Of a DNA stretch of 32,021 nt, positions 17,568-29,600 are shown piece by piece. The notes below the pieces were generated by a model. That model saw only the letters and a list, made by a program, of their open reading frames with translations, searched no databases and was not told the DNA's origin. Every line of letters starts with the position of its first letter. The first letter of the stretch is position 1. This DNA comes from Bacteroidales bacterium (lineage in GTDB: Bacteria; Bacteroidota; Bacteroidia; Bacteroidales; P3), in the NCBI GenBank assembly GCA_017542345.1, contig JAFXXI010000009.1, positions 1 to 32,021 of the forward strand. Reading direction: 5' to 3'. A program made the translations under genes and the position numbers.

Positions 17568-17611
17568 GGGGAGGGGGTCCCCGGGGTGTCCCTAGGGGGT
17601 CCCTAGGGGTT
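17568..17611. repeat. Second 11-bp array, built on 8-bp palindromes
   Basis: Four 11-mers on the plus strand: GGGGAGGGGGT, CCCCGGGGTGT, CCCTAGGGGGT, CCCTAGGGGTT. The last three each begin with a perfect 8-bp palindrome (CCCCGGGG or CCCTAGGG) followed by a 3-base spacer. The array starts 5 bases after the stop of the upstream giant gene and is 18 bases from the neighbouring CGGAG array. It could form hairpins at that gene's 3' end, but no U-tract follows, so it is not called a terminator. Confidence 0.75.
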
Positions 17612-17616
17612 ATTGT

Positions 17617-20600
17617 TTAGGGTGTAGGTCGAGTCGCCACGGCAGGTAGTGAGGGTTGGTGATAAGAGCTGAGAGCCACGGCCTTAACGTACTCGCCGGC
17701 GCCGAGCGTAGGCTTGTGGGCCGAGTCGTACAGGGTGCCGTTGGTGGGCAGACCGTTGGAGTAGGTGAACTGGGCGTTCTCGTCGTTGGAGATGAGGTAG
17801 TAGATGATGGCGTCGGGCATCACCGTGGAAAGAGTCACCTCGTGGGTGTTGTTGTCAATGCTAATGCCCGGGGTAGTAGCCACATAGTCGTTCTTGACGG
17901 CGATGGCCTTAACGGTGCCACCGGCGGGCGTGCTGAAGGGAGTGGTGTAGCGCGTGCTGGAGGTGGTGGGAGTGGTGCCGTCGGTGGTGTAGTAGACGGC
18001 GGTGCCGGGCGTGGCGCAGTAGATGTCGGTGGTGCCGTCGGAGGCGATGGTGATGGCGGGCTGGGCGCAGACAAACTGGCGCTCGTAGCCCACCTGCACA
18101 TCGGTGCTGCCGTTGAGGATGGCCGCGTTGCCGGCACCGTAGACGGAGCCGTCGATGACGGTGGCGTCGCCGAAGATACCGATAGTGGTGTTGCCGGTGA
18201 CGACAGCCGTCCGGCCATAGCCGCCGCCGAAAATCGAGCCACGCACCTCGGTGGTGTCGTGGTTGCTCGTGGCGAAGGTGGTGTCGGGACCGCTGATATT
18301 AGTGATACGCGAGCTGTAGACCATGACGGTGGGGTTGCCCTCGACGGGAGCCGCCTGGCCGCCACCGTAGATGTTCTGGTCTATGATGGCGATGTTGCGA
18401 CGGTGGGCGTCGGGCACGATGAAGGCATCGGCCACGGGGCCATGGTCGAGGTCGATCTTGCGGTCGAGGCCGCCGAAGTTGACCACGGGGTTGGCCTTCA
18501 TGTAGCCGGTGAGGGTGTCGCCGTGGGTGGCGATGCCGTCAACGAGGTTGGTGCCGTTGCCGACGCTGCCGCCGTAGACGTTCTGCAGGCCGAAGGTCTT
18601 GCCGTTGGCGCAGGAGTCGTTGATGACGTTGACCAGCGGCGAGGCCAGGGTCGGATCGTTGGGCGTGTAGATGGCCATATTGCTGCCGCCGTAGATGTTG
18701 CCGAGCATCAGACCGTCGGAGCAGTCGTAGTCGGGATCGAGGTCGACGTTGATGGTGATCTGGCCCGTGATGTTACCGTTGACATCGGAACCGCCGAAGA
18801 GGTTGCCGATGTGGCCGCCGGTGACGTTGACAGTGACGTTGCCATAGATGTTGGCGGGACGTGCCGTGGTGCCCAGCGAGCCGCCGAAGACGTTGTCGAA
18901 GGAGCCGCCGGTGATGTTGAGGATGACGTCGCCCGTGAGGTCGGCGTTGCGCGAGCCGCCGTAGAAGTTACCCATGTGGGTACTGCAGCCCACGGTGACG
19001 ACACCGCCGCCGCCTTCAGCTTCGTTACCGCCGCTATAGGTGTTGGCCACCATCATCGGGCAGGAGCTGTTCTCCATCTCGAGGCGGGTGTCGTTGACGA
19101 AGCCCTTGGTGTTGGAACCGCCGAAGACGTCGTTGATGAGACCGCCCTGGATTTCGGTCCAGGCCACGCCTGCGACATCGGCGCCCGGGTTGCCGGCACC
19201 GGAACCGTTACCGCCGCCGAAGACCTCGTAGATGCGTCCGCCTTCGATGATGATGTGGTTGTTGACGGTGCTCGCCGCGTTGCCGCCGCCGTAGATGTAC
19301 TTGATGCTGTTCTCGTCGCAGTAGTGGACGTAGACGAGGGTGGTGCCGTTGGCAGCCACGGGGCTGTGGGCGGCACGGTTGCCGCCACCGTAGACGGCCT
19401 GCAAAGCAAAGGCGTTGTCGTCGGTGGAGAGCGTCAGCACGTCGTCGCTCGTCAGCTCGCTGGCGTCGCCGTCGAGGGCGGCCCAGTCGCCGCTGGCGGG
19501 GCAGGCGTTGGCGCCGGTATGCGCGGTCTTGTAGATGTGTACGTTGGTGTTGCCGAAGACGGTGCCGTCCATGTTGTTGGCGCCGTAGACTTCGCCGTCG
19601 ATGGTGGCCGAGCCGATGGCCAGGCTGGCATCGTCGGGATCGGCACCAGGCAGGCCTATGTTGACCGTGGTGTTGCCGGAGGATGCGTTGCGCTCGTCGC
19701 CCACCGAGGCCATCTGGGCGCCGCCGTAGACGGAGCCGTGGATAGTGCCGCCGGTGATGTCGACACGGGCGTCGCCGTAGGTGCGACCGGCCATGGTGAG
19801 AGGTGTCGTCGAGAGGCTGCGCGTGGTGGAGTCGTGGACGGCGGCGGAGTTGTTCTCGGTCTCGTCGTCAGAGCCGTACCCCGCGCCGTAGATGTCGCCG
19901 GAGTAGATCTTGGCGAGGTTGGCGTGGGGGGCGCCAGAGAAGCCGAAGGTGCCGCCGCTGATGTTGACACGCGAGTTGCCAATCACGGCGCCCTGCTCGG
20001 CACCGCCGAAGACGTTGCCCAGGACGGTGGCCGTGCCGCTGATGTTGACAACGGATTGGCGCGAGCGGGCCATGGAGACCCAGTGGGGTGCCGTCGGGTC
20101 GACGTCGCCCTGGCTGGCGCCGAAGACATTGCCGGTGCAGGTGTGGGTGAGGGTATCCTTGTCGGCGTTGTAGATGGTCCACACGCTGGGGTTGATATCG
20201 GGGTCGACGGTGTACTCATAGGCGAGGCCTATGGTGCCGCCGCTGATGTCGACCGTGGAGGTACCTGTCTGTGCCACGAAGGGATGGCCTGCCGCCTCGG
20301 TCCAGTAGCCCACGCCGGCCATCTCGCCGCCGCCGAAGACGGAGCCGCGGATGACGGGGCTGCCCGAGACGGTGACAACGGCGTTGGCCACGCGGCCTGC
20401 CACGATGTCCTCGTAATATTCAATGTCGCCCTTGCCGGAGCCCATGATGTCGCCCACCGACCAGTCGCACTGGAGGAGCTTCTCGGGATTGTTGATACCG
20501 ATCTGGCCGCCGCTGACGGTGACAGTGGCGAGGCCGTGGTTGATGGAGTCGTAGAGGTCGGAGGTGACGTAGGCGCTGTAGTCGGCATCGATGTCGACAC

Positions 20601-23600
20601 CCGTGAGGGCCAAGCTGCCACCGCCGAAGATGGAGCCGATGAGGTAGCCGTCGGTCATGGTGACGGAGGTATTGCCACCCACGCGGCCGGCATGCTGGTT
20701 GATGCGGAACTCGTCGGCGGTGAGGGGGTCGCTGTCGTGGTCGATGACGGCGCCGCTGCCACGACCGCCGCCGAAGACGTTGCCGGCGAGGGCATCAAAG
20801 TTCACGGTGGCGTCGCCGATGGTGCCGCCGGAGATGGTGACGTCGGTATTCTCGAGGACGTGGCCGTCCTGGCCGCCGCCGTAGACGTCGCCCTTCACCT
20901 GGCCGCCGCTGATGTCGACATCGGTGACGCGGACGTCGCAGAAGTCTTTGAACTCATCGTCGCCACGGCCCTTGCCGGCGCCGTAGAGCGAGCCGTCGAC
21001 GGTGCCGTTGGTGACTTCGACCTTGGCGGTGCCGGTGGCATTGTTGCCGTCGGTGCCAAGGAGGGCGAGGGCACCGCCGCCGAAGACATCGCCCTCGACG
21101 TGGACATCGGCGCCGTTGAGCAGCACATTGGTGTTGCCGTGGACGTGGCCAGCGGTGCGGGAGAGGGAGTCGACGATGGCGATGGTCTTGTAGATGTTGT
21201 CGCCGTCGGCTTCGATACCCGTACGGATGGTTTCAAGCGTGGTGTTCTTGTCGCAGACAATGTCGCCATTGGCTTTGAGGTAGTTGCCGCTGGCGTCGCG
21301 GAGGAAGGCCTCATAGGTGTCCTCGCCGCTGCCGCCGCCATAGACATCGCCGCTCACTTCGCCGCTGGTGAGGGTGACGTAGGTGGAGTTGTTGACATGG
21401 CCGTTGAGACCGCCGCCGTAGACGTCGCCGTCGATGCGGTTGGAGGCCGAAGCGGCAGAGGCGTAATTGATATTCACCACGGTGTTGGCGACCCAGGTGT
21501 GCTGGGTGTAGTCGTTGCCGTGGAGATGGCCCTTGCCGGCGCGGCCACGGCCAGCGCCGAAGACAGAGCCGTAGACATGGCCGCCATAGACATCAATCCA
21601 GGCGCGGCCGGTCTGGGCGGTGGTGCCGAGGGACACAGGAGTGTCGCTGTAGCCGATGGTGCCAAGCTCGCCCACGCTGCCCAGCGAGGAGCCGCCGAAG
21701 ACGTGGCCATAGACGTTGCCGCCATTGAGAATCACATGGGTGGACTGTTTCACCCAACCAGCGGTGGTGCTGGTGGTGTAGTTCTCCATGTTTAGGTCGA
21801 CGCCGCGGCCGCCGCCGTAGACGTGGCCGACGTAGTCGTTGATCCATTCATATTCGCCTGAGTGGCGTATGCGGCCGATGTCGCCCTTGTTGACGATGAC
21901 GAGTGTGGAGTCGAGGACGTGGCCGTTCTCGCCGCTGCCGAAGACGGCGCCACGCACGTCGGGCGAGGCGCTGGTGTCGGCCTTGCCGATGGTGACATGG
22001 GCGACGTTGACGTAGGCTGTGCTCGCATAGTCGCTGCCCGCCATACCGCGGCCGGAGCCGAAGACACGTCCGTTGTTGCGGCCGGCGGTGCCGAGGCGGC
22101 CGCCGCGGATGTCGACGGTGGCTGTGCCGCCGCTGACGTAGGTGATGTCGCCGCCCGCATTGTCGTATCTGCCCACCGTGGCCACCGAGCCGCCGCCGTA
22201 GACGTTGTGGTAGACGAGGCCGCCGGTGATGAGCACGTTGCTGTTGCCGTAGACACGGCCTGCCGTTCTGCTGAGGTGTACGGTGCCGCCCTGGACATAG
22301 TGGTCTACACCGCGGCCGCCGCCGTAGACGTTGCCGAGGAAGACGGCGATACCGCCCACGATGCGGCCGTTACGGTCGGTGAGAGTGTCTTGATGACGGA
22401 TGCCGGGGTAGAAGTTGACGCCGTAGATATTGGTGTCGACCGTGGCGGGACGTGCGGTGGAGGGGAAGTTGATGGTGTCATAGGAGCCGTAGTCGTTGGC
22501 AGTCTTGCCACCCACGACGCCGCCGCTGACCTTGACGAAGGTGTTGTGGAGCACATGGCCGTTCATGCCGCCGCCGAAGACCGAGCCGCGCACGTCGGCA
22601 AACTGGGTGGGCTGGCTGATGCTGGCGCCGTCGGTGATGTGGACAAAGGTGCTGTCCACATAGGCCAGGTGGGTGGCGTCGGAGGTGGAGGATGCCGCTA
22701 TACCGCGGCCGCCGCCGTAGACGCCGCCTTCGTTCTCGCCGGTGATACCAATGCGGCCGCCGTCGACAACCACCTTGGTCGCGCCGGTGCCGGCGTGGAT
22801 GTCGGTGGGATCGGTGTAGAAGCCGTTGCCGTAGACATAAGTACCCACGGAGGCGATGGAGCCGCCGCCAAACACGTTGTGGAGGATGCGGGCATTGCCG
22901 GTGACGTAGACGTCGGTGTTGCCGTAGACGCGGCCCGCCGAGGCGCTATAGATGTGGGTGCTGCTGTTCTCGGGGTTGCCGGGGGTGTGGTCGATACCAC
23001 GGCCGCCACCGTAGACGTTGCCGCGGAAGACGCGGTTGCCGGTGCCGTAGACACCCACGTTGAGTTCGTCGTTGGTGCTGTTGGTGTCGTTAATCCAGAT
23101 GGTGGAGCGCGGGGTGCGCTCGGAGTTGAAGGGGGTGTCGAGAATGGGCAGGAAGAAGCCGTTGTGGTGCAGGCGGAAGCCGCCGATCTTGCCGCCGCTG
23201 ACGACGACGCGGGTGTCGCCCTTGACGTGGCCATTCTCGCCGCCGCCGAAGACGGAGCCCATGATGTCGGCCGTGTCGCTGACGGTGACAAAGGTGTTGT
23301 TGGCGAAGGCCAGCTCGGAGTACATGCGGTGGTCGGCGCTGCCGGAGTTGTCATAGTTCATACCGCGGCCGGAGCCGTAGACCATGCCTTCGTTCTCACC
23401 GATGCAGCTGAAGTTCTTGGCTATGGTGTCGGAGGCGCTGACTGCTGTGTCGCTGCCGAGGAGGGCCTTGTATTCAGCGTTGGTGAGGACGGCCGTCTCG
23501 GTGTTGTTGAGCAGGTAGTTGCCACGGGCGTCGTAGAGCAGGTCGCGCCACTTGGGACCTATATGGCCACCTTTGACGGTGACGATGGTGCGGCCGGTGT

Positions 23601-26600
23601 TGGGCGCGAAGGTGTGCTCAACGCCGCCGAAGAGGGCGTCATTGTCGGTGCGCGTGAAGTTGCCCACCGAGGCGTAGGAGCCGCCACCATAGACGGCGTG
23701 GTAGACGTGGGCCGAGTCGCTGACGGTGACGTTGGTGTTGCCGTAGACACGACCGGCGGTGAGGCTGAGGTGCGAACCGTAGTGGTCGGTGCCGCGGCCG
23801 GAGCCGTAGACGTTGCCGGTGTAGACATGGCTGATGTCGACGCCCTCGGCGCTCTCGGGGTCGTACTTGCGCACGTTGAGCGGTATGCGTACACCTATGG
23901 TGCCGCCGCTGATGGCCACCTTGGTGCTGTCGAAGACGTGGCCGTTCTCGCCGCCGCCGAAGACGGAGCCGCGCACCTTGGCGGTGCCGGAGACCTCGAT
24001 GTTGGTGGTGTTGACGTAGGCGAAGCGCGAGTAGTTGGTGCCGCCGGCGTTGGTGCCGGCCTTGCCAAGGCTGCCGCCGAAGATGTTGCCGGGGCTGTTG
24101 ATGTCGGTGACGGTGATGTTGTCGGGACCCACGGTGCCGCCACTGACGACGATGTGGGTGTTGCCGCGGGTGGCCACCGAGGTGGTGACAGAGTCGTTGG
24201 CGTCGCGGGTGAACTGGCCTGCCGTGGCCATCTCGCCGCCGCCATAGATATTGCCTTTGACCCAGGTGGTACCCTTAGCGCTTTGCGACATGGTTACCTT
24301 GGGGTTGGAGCGCACGAGGCCGGCCAGGAAGTCGGTCGAGTCGCCCTTGCCGCCGCCGTAGACGTTGGAATCGACGGTGCCGCAGAGGATGTTGACCAGC
24401 GGGCTGGCTTCGTAGTTGGTCACGGTGGTGTCGTCGGGGAGGTACTGGGTCAGGTTGGAACCGCCGTAGACGTTACGAACCTGCCAGAGGCATTCGTTGT
24501 AGGTGCTGTCGACGTCGACGGTGATGGTACCGGTGATGTTGCCGTTGATGTTGGAGCCACCATAGGCGCTGCCAATCTTGCCGCCGAGGATGACGAGGTG
24601 GGTATTGCCTTCGATGTCGGCCTTGACGGAGTCTAACTTGCCAGCGCTGGCGCCGGGGGCCGCGATGGCACCCTTGGAGCCGCCGTAGACCTCACCGAAC
24701 TCACCGCCCTTGATGATGAAGGTGACGTTGCCTGCGATGTCGGCCTGGTTGGAGCCGCCGTAGGCAGCCTTGAACTTCACGCCGCAGCCGAGGGTTGTCG
24801 AGAGCTCGACGGGGCCGAGGTCTGACACATTGGAGCCGCCGAAGAACTCGTCGCCCTCGATGGTGCTGCCGCAGGCGCCGTCGTTTTCAACGGAGATGCG
24901 GATGGTGTCGACCGCACCTTTGAAGTTGCTGCCGCCGAAGAGGGTGCCGATGGTGCCGCCGTGGATCTCGGTGATGGCAGCGCCATAGATGTTGGCCGGC
25001 ACGGAGCTGCCCACATAACGGTCGAAGGTGCCGTCGCCGCCGCCATAAACACTGCCGAAGCGGCCGCCATCGATGATGAGCTTGGTGTCGGCACCGATGC
25101 CGGGCTTGGCGCCCACATTGGCCGCAGCGCCGCCGCCATAGACCTCTCCGATGGTGTTGTCGCAGGTGTAGATATGCACCTGGGCATAGTGGCCGGAGTC
25201 TTTAGGCAGATAGTGGGAGTTGTAGCAGCCGCCGTAGAGTTTGCCGATGGCATACTTGGTGCCGGAGACTTCGTCTTCGGCGGTGTGGGCGGTCTTGTAG
25301 ACGTTGATATAGATGTTGCCGAGGGGTGAGCCGGCATACTGGTTGCCGCCGTAGACGGACCGCTTGGAGGCATCGAAAGAGACCTCGCCGCTGTAGGTGC
25401 CGTCGCCGTTGTCCTTGCCGATGTTGATGGTGGCATCGCCGCCCACGTTGGCACGACGGCCGCCGCCATAGGTGAAGGGCACGTTGCCGCCGAGGAGGTT
25501 GATGGTGGTGTTGCCGGCGACGTAGCCGGAAAGGGTGTCGTTGGTGAAGTCGCCATAATAACCTGCGTCATTATAATCAGCCTTCCAGCAGCCTTTACCG
25601 CCGCCATAGATGGCCGAGCGGACAAAACCGCCATAGATGTTGAGTTCAGTGTTGCCGAGCATCTGGCCGTTATCGGCGCCGCCGTAGATGGTGTTCTTGA
25701 GGCGGCCGCGGTAGAAGTTGGTCACGCTGTTGTGGCAGGTGGCGAGGGCTGAGTTGTCGATGCCTTCAGGACTCGGGATACCACGGCTGCCGCCGCCGAG
25801 ATAGCCACCGAAGGCGTTATTGGCATTTGCAGGGCCGCCGAGGGTGTCGCTGTCGAGGGGGAGACGGACGTTGATGTAGCAGTAGGAGGAGTCACCGGTC
25901 TGGCCTTTGAAGGGACCCACAGAGGCCATTGCGCCGCCAGCAAGTACGTTGCGATAGATACGGGCGCCAAGGACATCGATGGTGGTGTTGCGCGTGACGG
26001 AACCGGCCGACTGGCAGTAGCTGCCGTCGGGGAGGGTGTCCTCGCCACGGCCGGCGCCGTAGATGTTGCCTCGGTTGTACCAGTGGCCAATGTTGGAGTT
26101 GATAGTGCTGTTAACCAAGGGACGCACGCCTACCTGGCCGCGGTTGGTCTGCACATAGGTGTCGAAGCGGACGTGGCCGTTCTCGCCGCCACCGAACAGG
26201 GAGGCGGTGACATGCGGATAGAGGATGTGGTAGTCGCAGCTGCGCTGTGTGGAGTCGCCGATGACGACGAAGGTCTTGTTGACATAGGCCATATAGTAGT
26301 TGCGGTCGTAGTCGAAGCCCACCTTCTCAACGGAGGGGAAGACAATACCCTTGCCGGCGCCGTAGACGTGGCCATCGGGTATTATATACGTGCCGCTGTA
26401 GGCGGTGCCGTTGGTAAGGGTGTCGGGGCCTATGGTGCCGCCGAGGATGTTGACGTAGCAGTGGCCCGAGTTCTCGGCCAGGAGGCTGTCGGCCACCGAG
26501 ACATTGGCGCCTTCGCCGTAGCCCTTGTAGTTGCCCTTGCCCACAGAGGCGAGGTAGCCGCCGCCGTAGACATTCTTGGCCACGCGGCCGCCGAGGATGT

Positions 26601-29600
26601 TCACGTAGGTGTTGCCAAAGACCTTGCCGGCGATGATGTCGTAGACCTCGGCATCGTAGAGGGCGTCGGTGGAGGCATTCTTGAGTTTGTCGGTGTACTT
26701 GTCGACACCCTTGCCGCCGCCGAAGACAGAGCCAAGCACAAGACCGCGCTTGAGGGTGACGACGGCGGAGTCGTAGACGTGGCCGTTCTCACCAGAGCCG
26801 TAGACGGTGCCGATGATCTTGTCGGTGGACGAGGCCAGGTCGATGTTGACATGGGTGGCACGGGCAGTAGCCAGCTTACCCGTCACATAGCGGTCGCCCA
26901 CGGTACCGCGGGCCGAGCCGAAGATGTCGCCACCGGTGGTGTCGGAGCCAGAGATGAAACCGATAGTGCCGCCGGTGATGTTCACCACGGCGTCGCCGGA
27001 GTTACCATTATAGGTATATTCATAGGGCCAGCTGAGGTAGTATGAGGTGTTGGGGTCGGTGTGTTTGATGACACTGGCTATGGTGCCCACCGAGCCCAGC
27101 TCGCCGGCGCCATAGACGTTGTTGTTGACGGCGCCGCCCGAGATGTTGACCGTGATGTTGCCGCCGGTGAGACCAGCGTAGGTAGGTATACTGTCGCTCG
27201 TGGCGTCGTTGCCCACCTGGGCCTTCTCGGCAGCCGTCAGTTCGGGATGGCCCACGCCACCGCCATAGACGTTGCCGTGGCTGGTAGAGCCAGCGCTGTT
27301 GCGGCCGATAATGGCATTGGCAGAGATATTGATTTCAATATCCTCAGTCACGGTGCCCAATTCAGAGCCACCGTAGACATTGCCCTTGACCCAGGAGTTG
27401 CCACTGATGTTGACTGTAGTCGACTTGGCGGAACCCAGTCTGTACCAGTTGGGCATAACTAAATCGCCATCAAGCTTGGTGAGACGGCCCATAGAGCCAC
27501 CGAAGACATTGCCACCACGCGAGTGGGACAAACCATAGTCGGAGGCATCATCGTTGCCGATGGTGCCACCGGTGATGTTGACGGTGATATTGCCGCTGTC
27601 GGCATCGGAGGTCATCACACCGTAGCAAGCCTCTTCAGGGAAGCAGAGTTTGTAACCCACCGAGCCCAAACGGCCACCGCCGTAGACGGAGCCGAGAATG
27701 TTGCCTTGGGCAATATTGACGGTGATATTGCCGCCCACGTTGCCAGCGGTGAGGGCAATGCCATCAAAGCCACGGCCACCGCCAAAGACGTTGCCGTCGA
27801 CGTAGGAAGTGCCGGTGGTACCGATAGTGTTAGGCGTATTGATAGTGACCGTTACGTCGCCCAAGACGTGACCGTCCTCGCCGCCACCAAAGACGGAGCC
27901 GAAGATGCGGCCGCCGGTGACATTGACAATGACGCTCTCAACGTTGGTCATCTTATTAAAGAATAGACGCGGGTCGCCTTTGCCAGCACCGAAGAGGTAG
28001 CAGCTTACGGGACGAGCAAGGATGGAGTCGATGGTGCGCGGCACGCCGAGGGTACCACCGCTGAAGTTGACGGTGCAGCTGCCGAGGACGTCGGTCATCT
28101 CGTTGCCGCCATAGAGGTTGTTGAGAATATGTCCGCCGTCGACGTCGACGCGGGTGTTGCCGTTCACGCGGCCTGCCGAACGACGCCAGGTGGCAGGAGC
28201 CACATCGGTGCCGGGTTCAATGGCATAGTAGCCGGAGCCGCCGCCATAGACCGAGCCGTAGAAGCTGTGACCGTTGGAGGGGTTGCTGTTACCTCCACGC
28301 GCGCTCGTACCATTACCATAATTCCCATCAGTTCCAGCGTAAGCGTCATAGATTTCGAAGGGTGCACGGAAGGGCCAGTGGGAGACTTCGTGGAATTCGG
28401 CAGGGTCTTCTCCGTTCCACTGGGAGGAGGTATACTTGGGATCGAAGACATAGCTCGAACCATTCCAGTAGCATCCAACACCTATCTGGCAGTCACCAGT
28501 TATCCTGACGCGGGTATTGCGCAGCACCTGGCCATTCTCGCCGCCGCCGTATACCGTGGCGGTAACGAGGGCATTGCCGCCGATCTCGAGGTAGGTGCTG
28601 TCGACCACAGCAAGTTTGTTGGCATTGGGGTAGTGGATGGAGTCGACCTCGCCGCGGCTACCACAGAAGATGTAGCCATAGTCATCCTGGTCGGGGTTGG
28701 GTGGTGGCATGAGAGCTACCTCGGGGATACCCACCTGGCTGTTGCCCGAGACGGTGACTTTGGCAAGGCCAGTACCCGTTTGGCAGGTCTTGGGCTCGCC
28801 CGCAATATGCAGCGGACTCTCGCCGGCGCCATAAGTAGCCGTGAAGGTACCCACAGAGCCCAGCTCGCCGCCGCCGTAGATACTACGCTTCACGAGGCCG
28901 CCCTGCATGTCAACCCAGGTGTTTTTGGCCACGAGGCCAAATTCTTCGTGCGACTGGTCACCCTTACCTCCACCATAAACAGAGCCATTGACGGTGCCGT
29001 TCTCAATACGCACAGTGGTGCTGCCGTCAACTTTACCAAGTTCGCCACCACCAAGGACATTGCCTTTGACGAGGAACATCTTGCCGTTGGCCACATCGGG
29101 ATGCATGTGGACGTAGGGGTTGGCTATTACGAGGCCGTTGTTCACACTCGCCGTACTGCCCTTGCCGCCACCGTAGACGTTGCGGTTGACGTGGCCATTC
29201 AGAAGGTCGATGAGGGGGTAGGCATAGTCGGGATCGTAGTTGGGGTCGCTGGAATTGGCGGTGTCGGGGGTGTAGGCCGCGAGGTTGCCGCCGCCATAGA
29301 TGGCGTTGATGTCCAACGGGCAGTCAGCGCCGGTGGAATCAACAATGATGGTGATGCGGCCTTCGACGGTACCGTTGACATCGCAGCCGCCATAGACGGT
29401 ACCCACGGTGCCGCCACGGAGAATGATAGTAACGTTACCGCCGGTACCTTCAAGTTCGGGGTGAGCGGCCATGTGATCAACCATAGCCTGCGTGAATTTA
29501 CGGTCGTTCACGGGAAGGGCTTGGTCAGCCGTTATCTCTGCCGAGGTGGGGTATTTCTTAATACTGGCGGCAAAAGAGGGGTCACCCTTAGGGCCGCCGA

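Noticed and set aside
17414-17620. Short open frames on both strands across the gap between the giant genes
   Set aside because: They are translations of the 11-bp arrays and A/T-rich promoter DNA, with no similarity to any protein I know and no start context.
17610-17660. A frameshift near the end of the larger giant hiding a sorting domain
   Set aside because: The alternative frame reads only GDSTYTLNNNP before its own stop, and no frame up to 17410 has sorting-domain motifs.
17656-21795. A 1,379-codon open frame on the plus strand, with others of 924, 879 and 739 codons (21862-24636, 10517-13156, 29716-31935)
   Set aside because: They lie antisense to the giant genes. Their products are low-complexity Ala/Val/Asp/Gly strings that mirror GGC, GTC and ACC codons; the minus-strand frames have a signal peptide, domains and ordered repeats.
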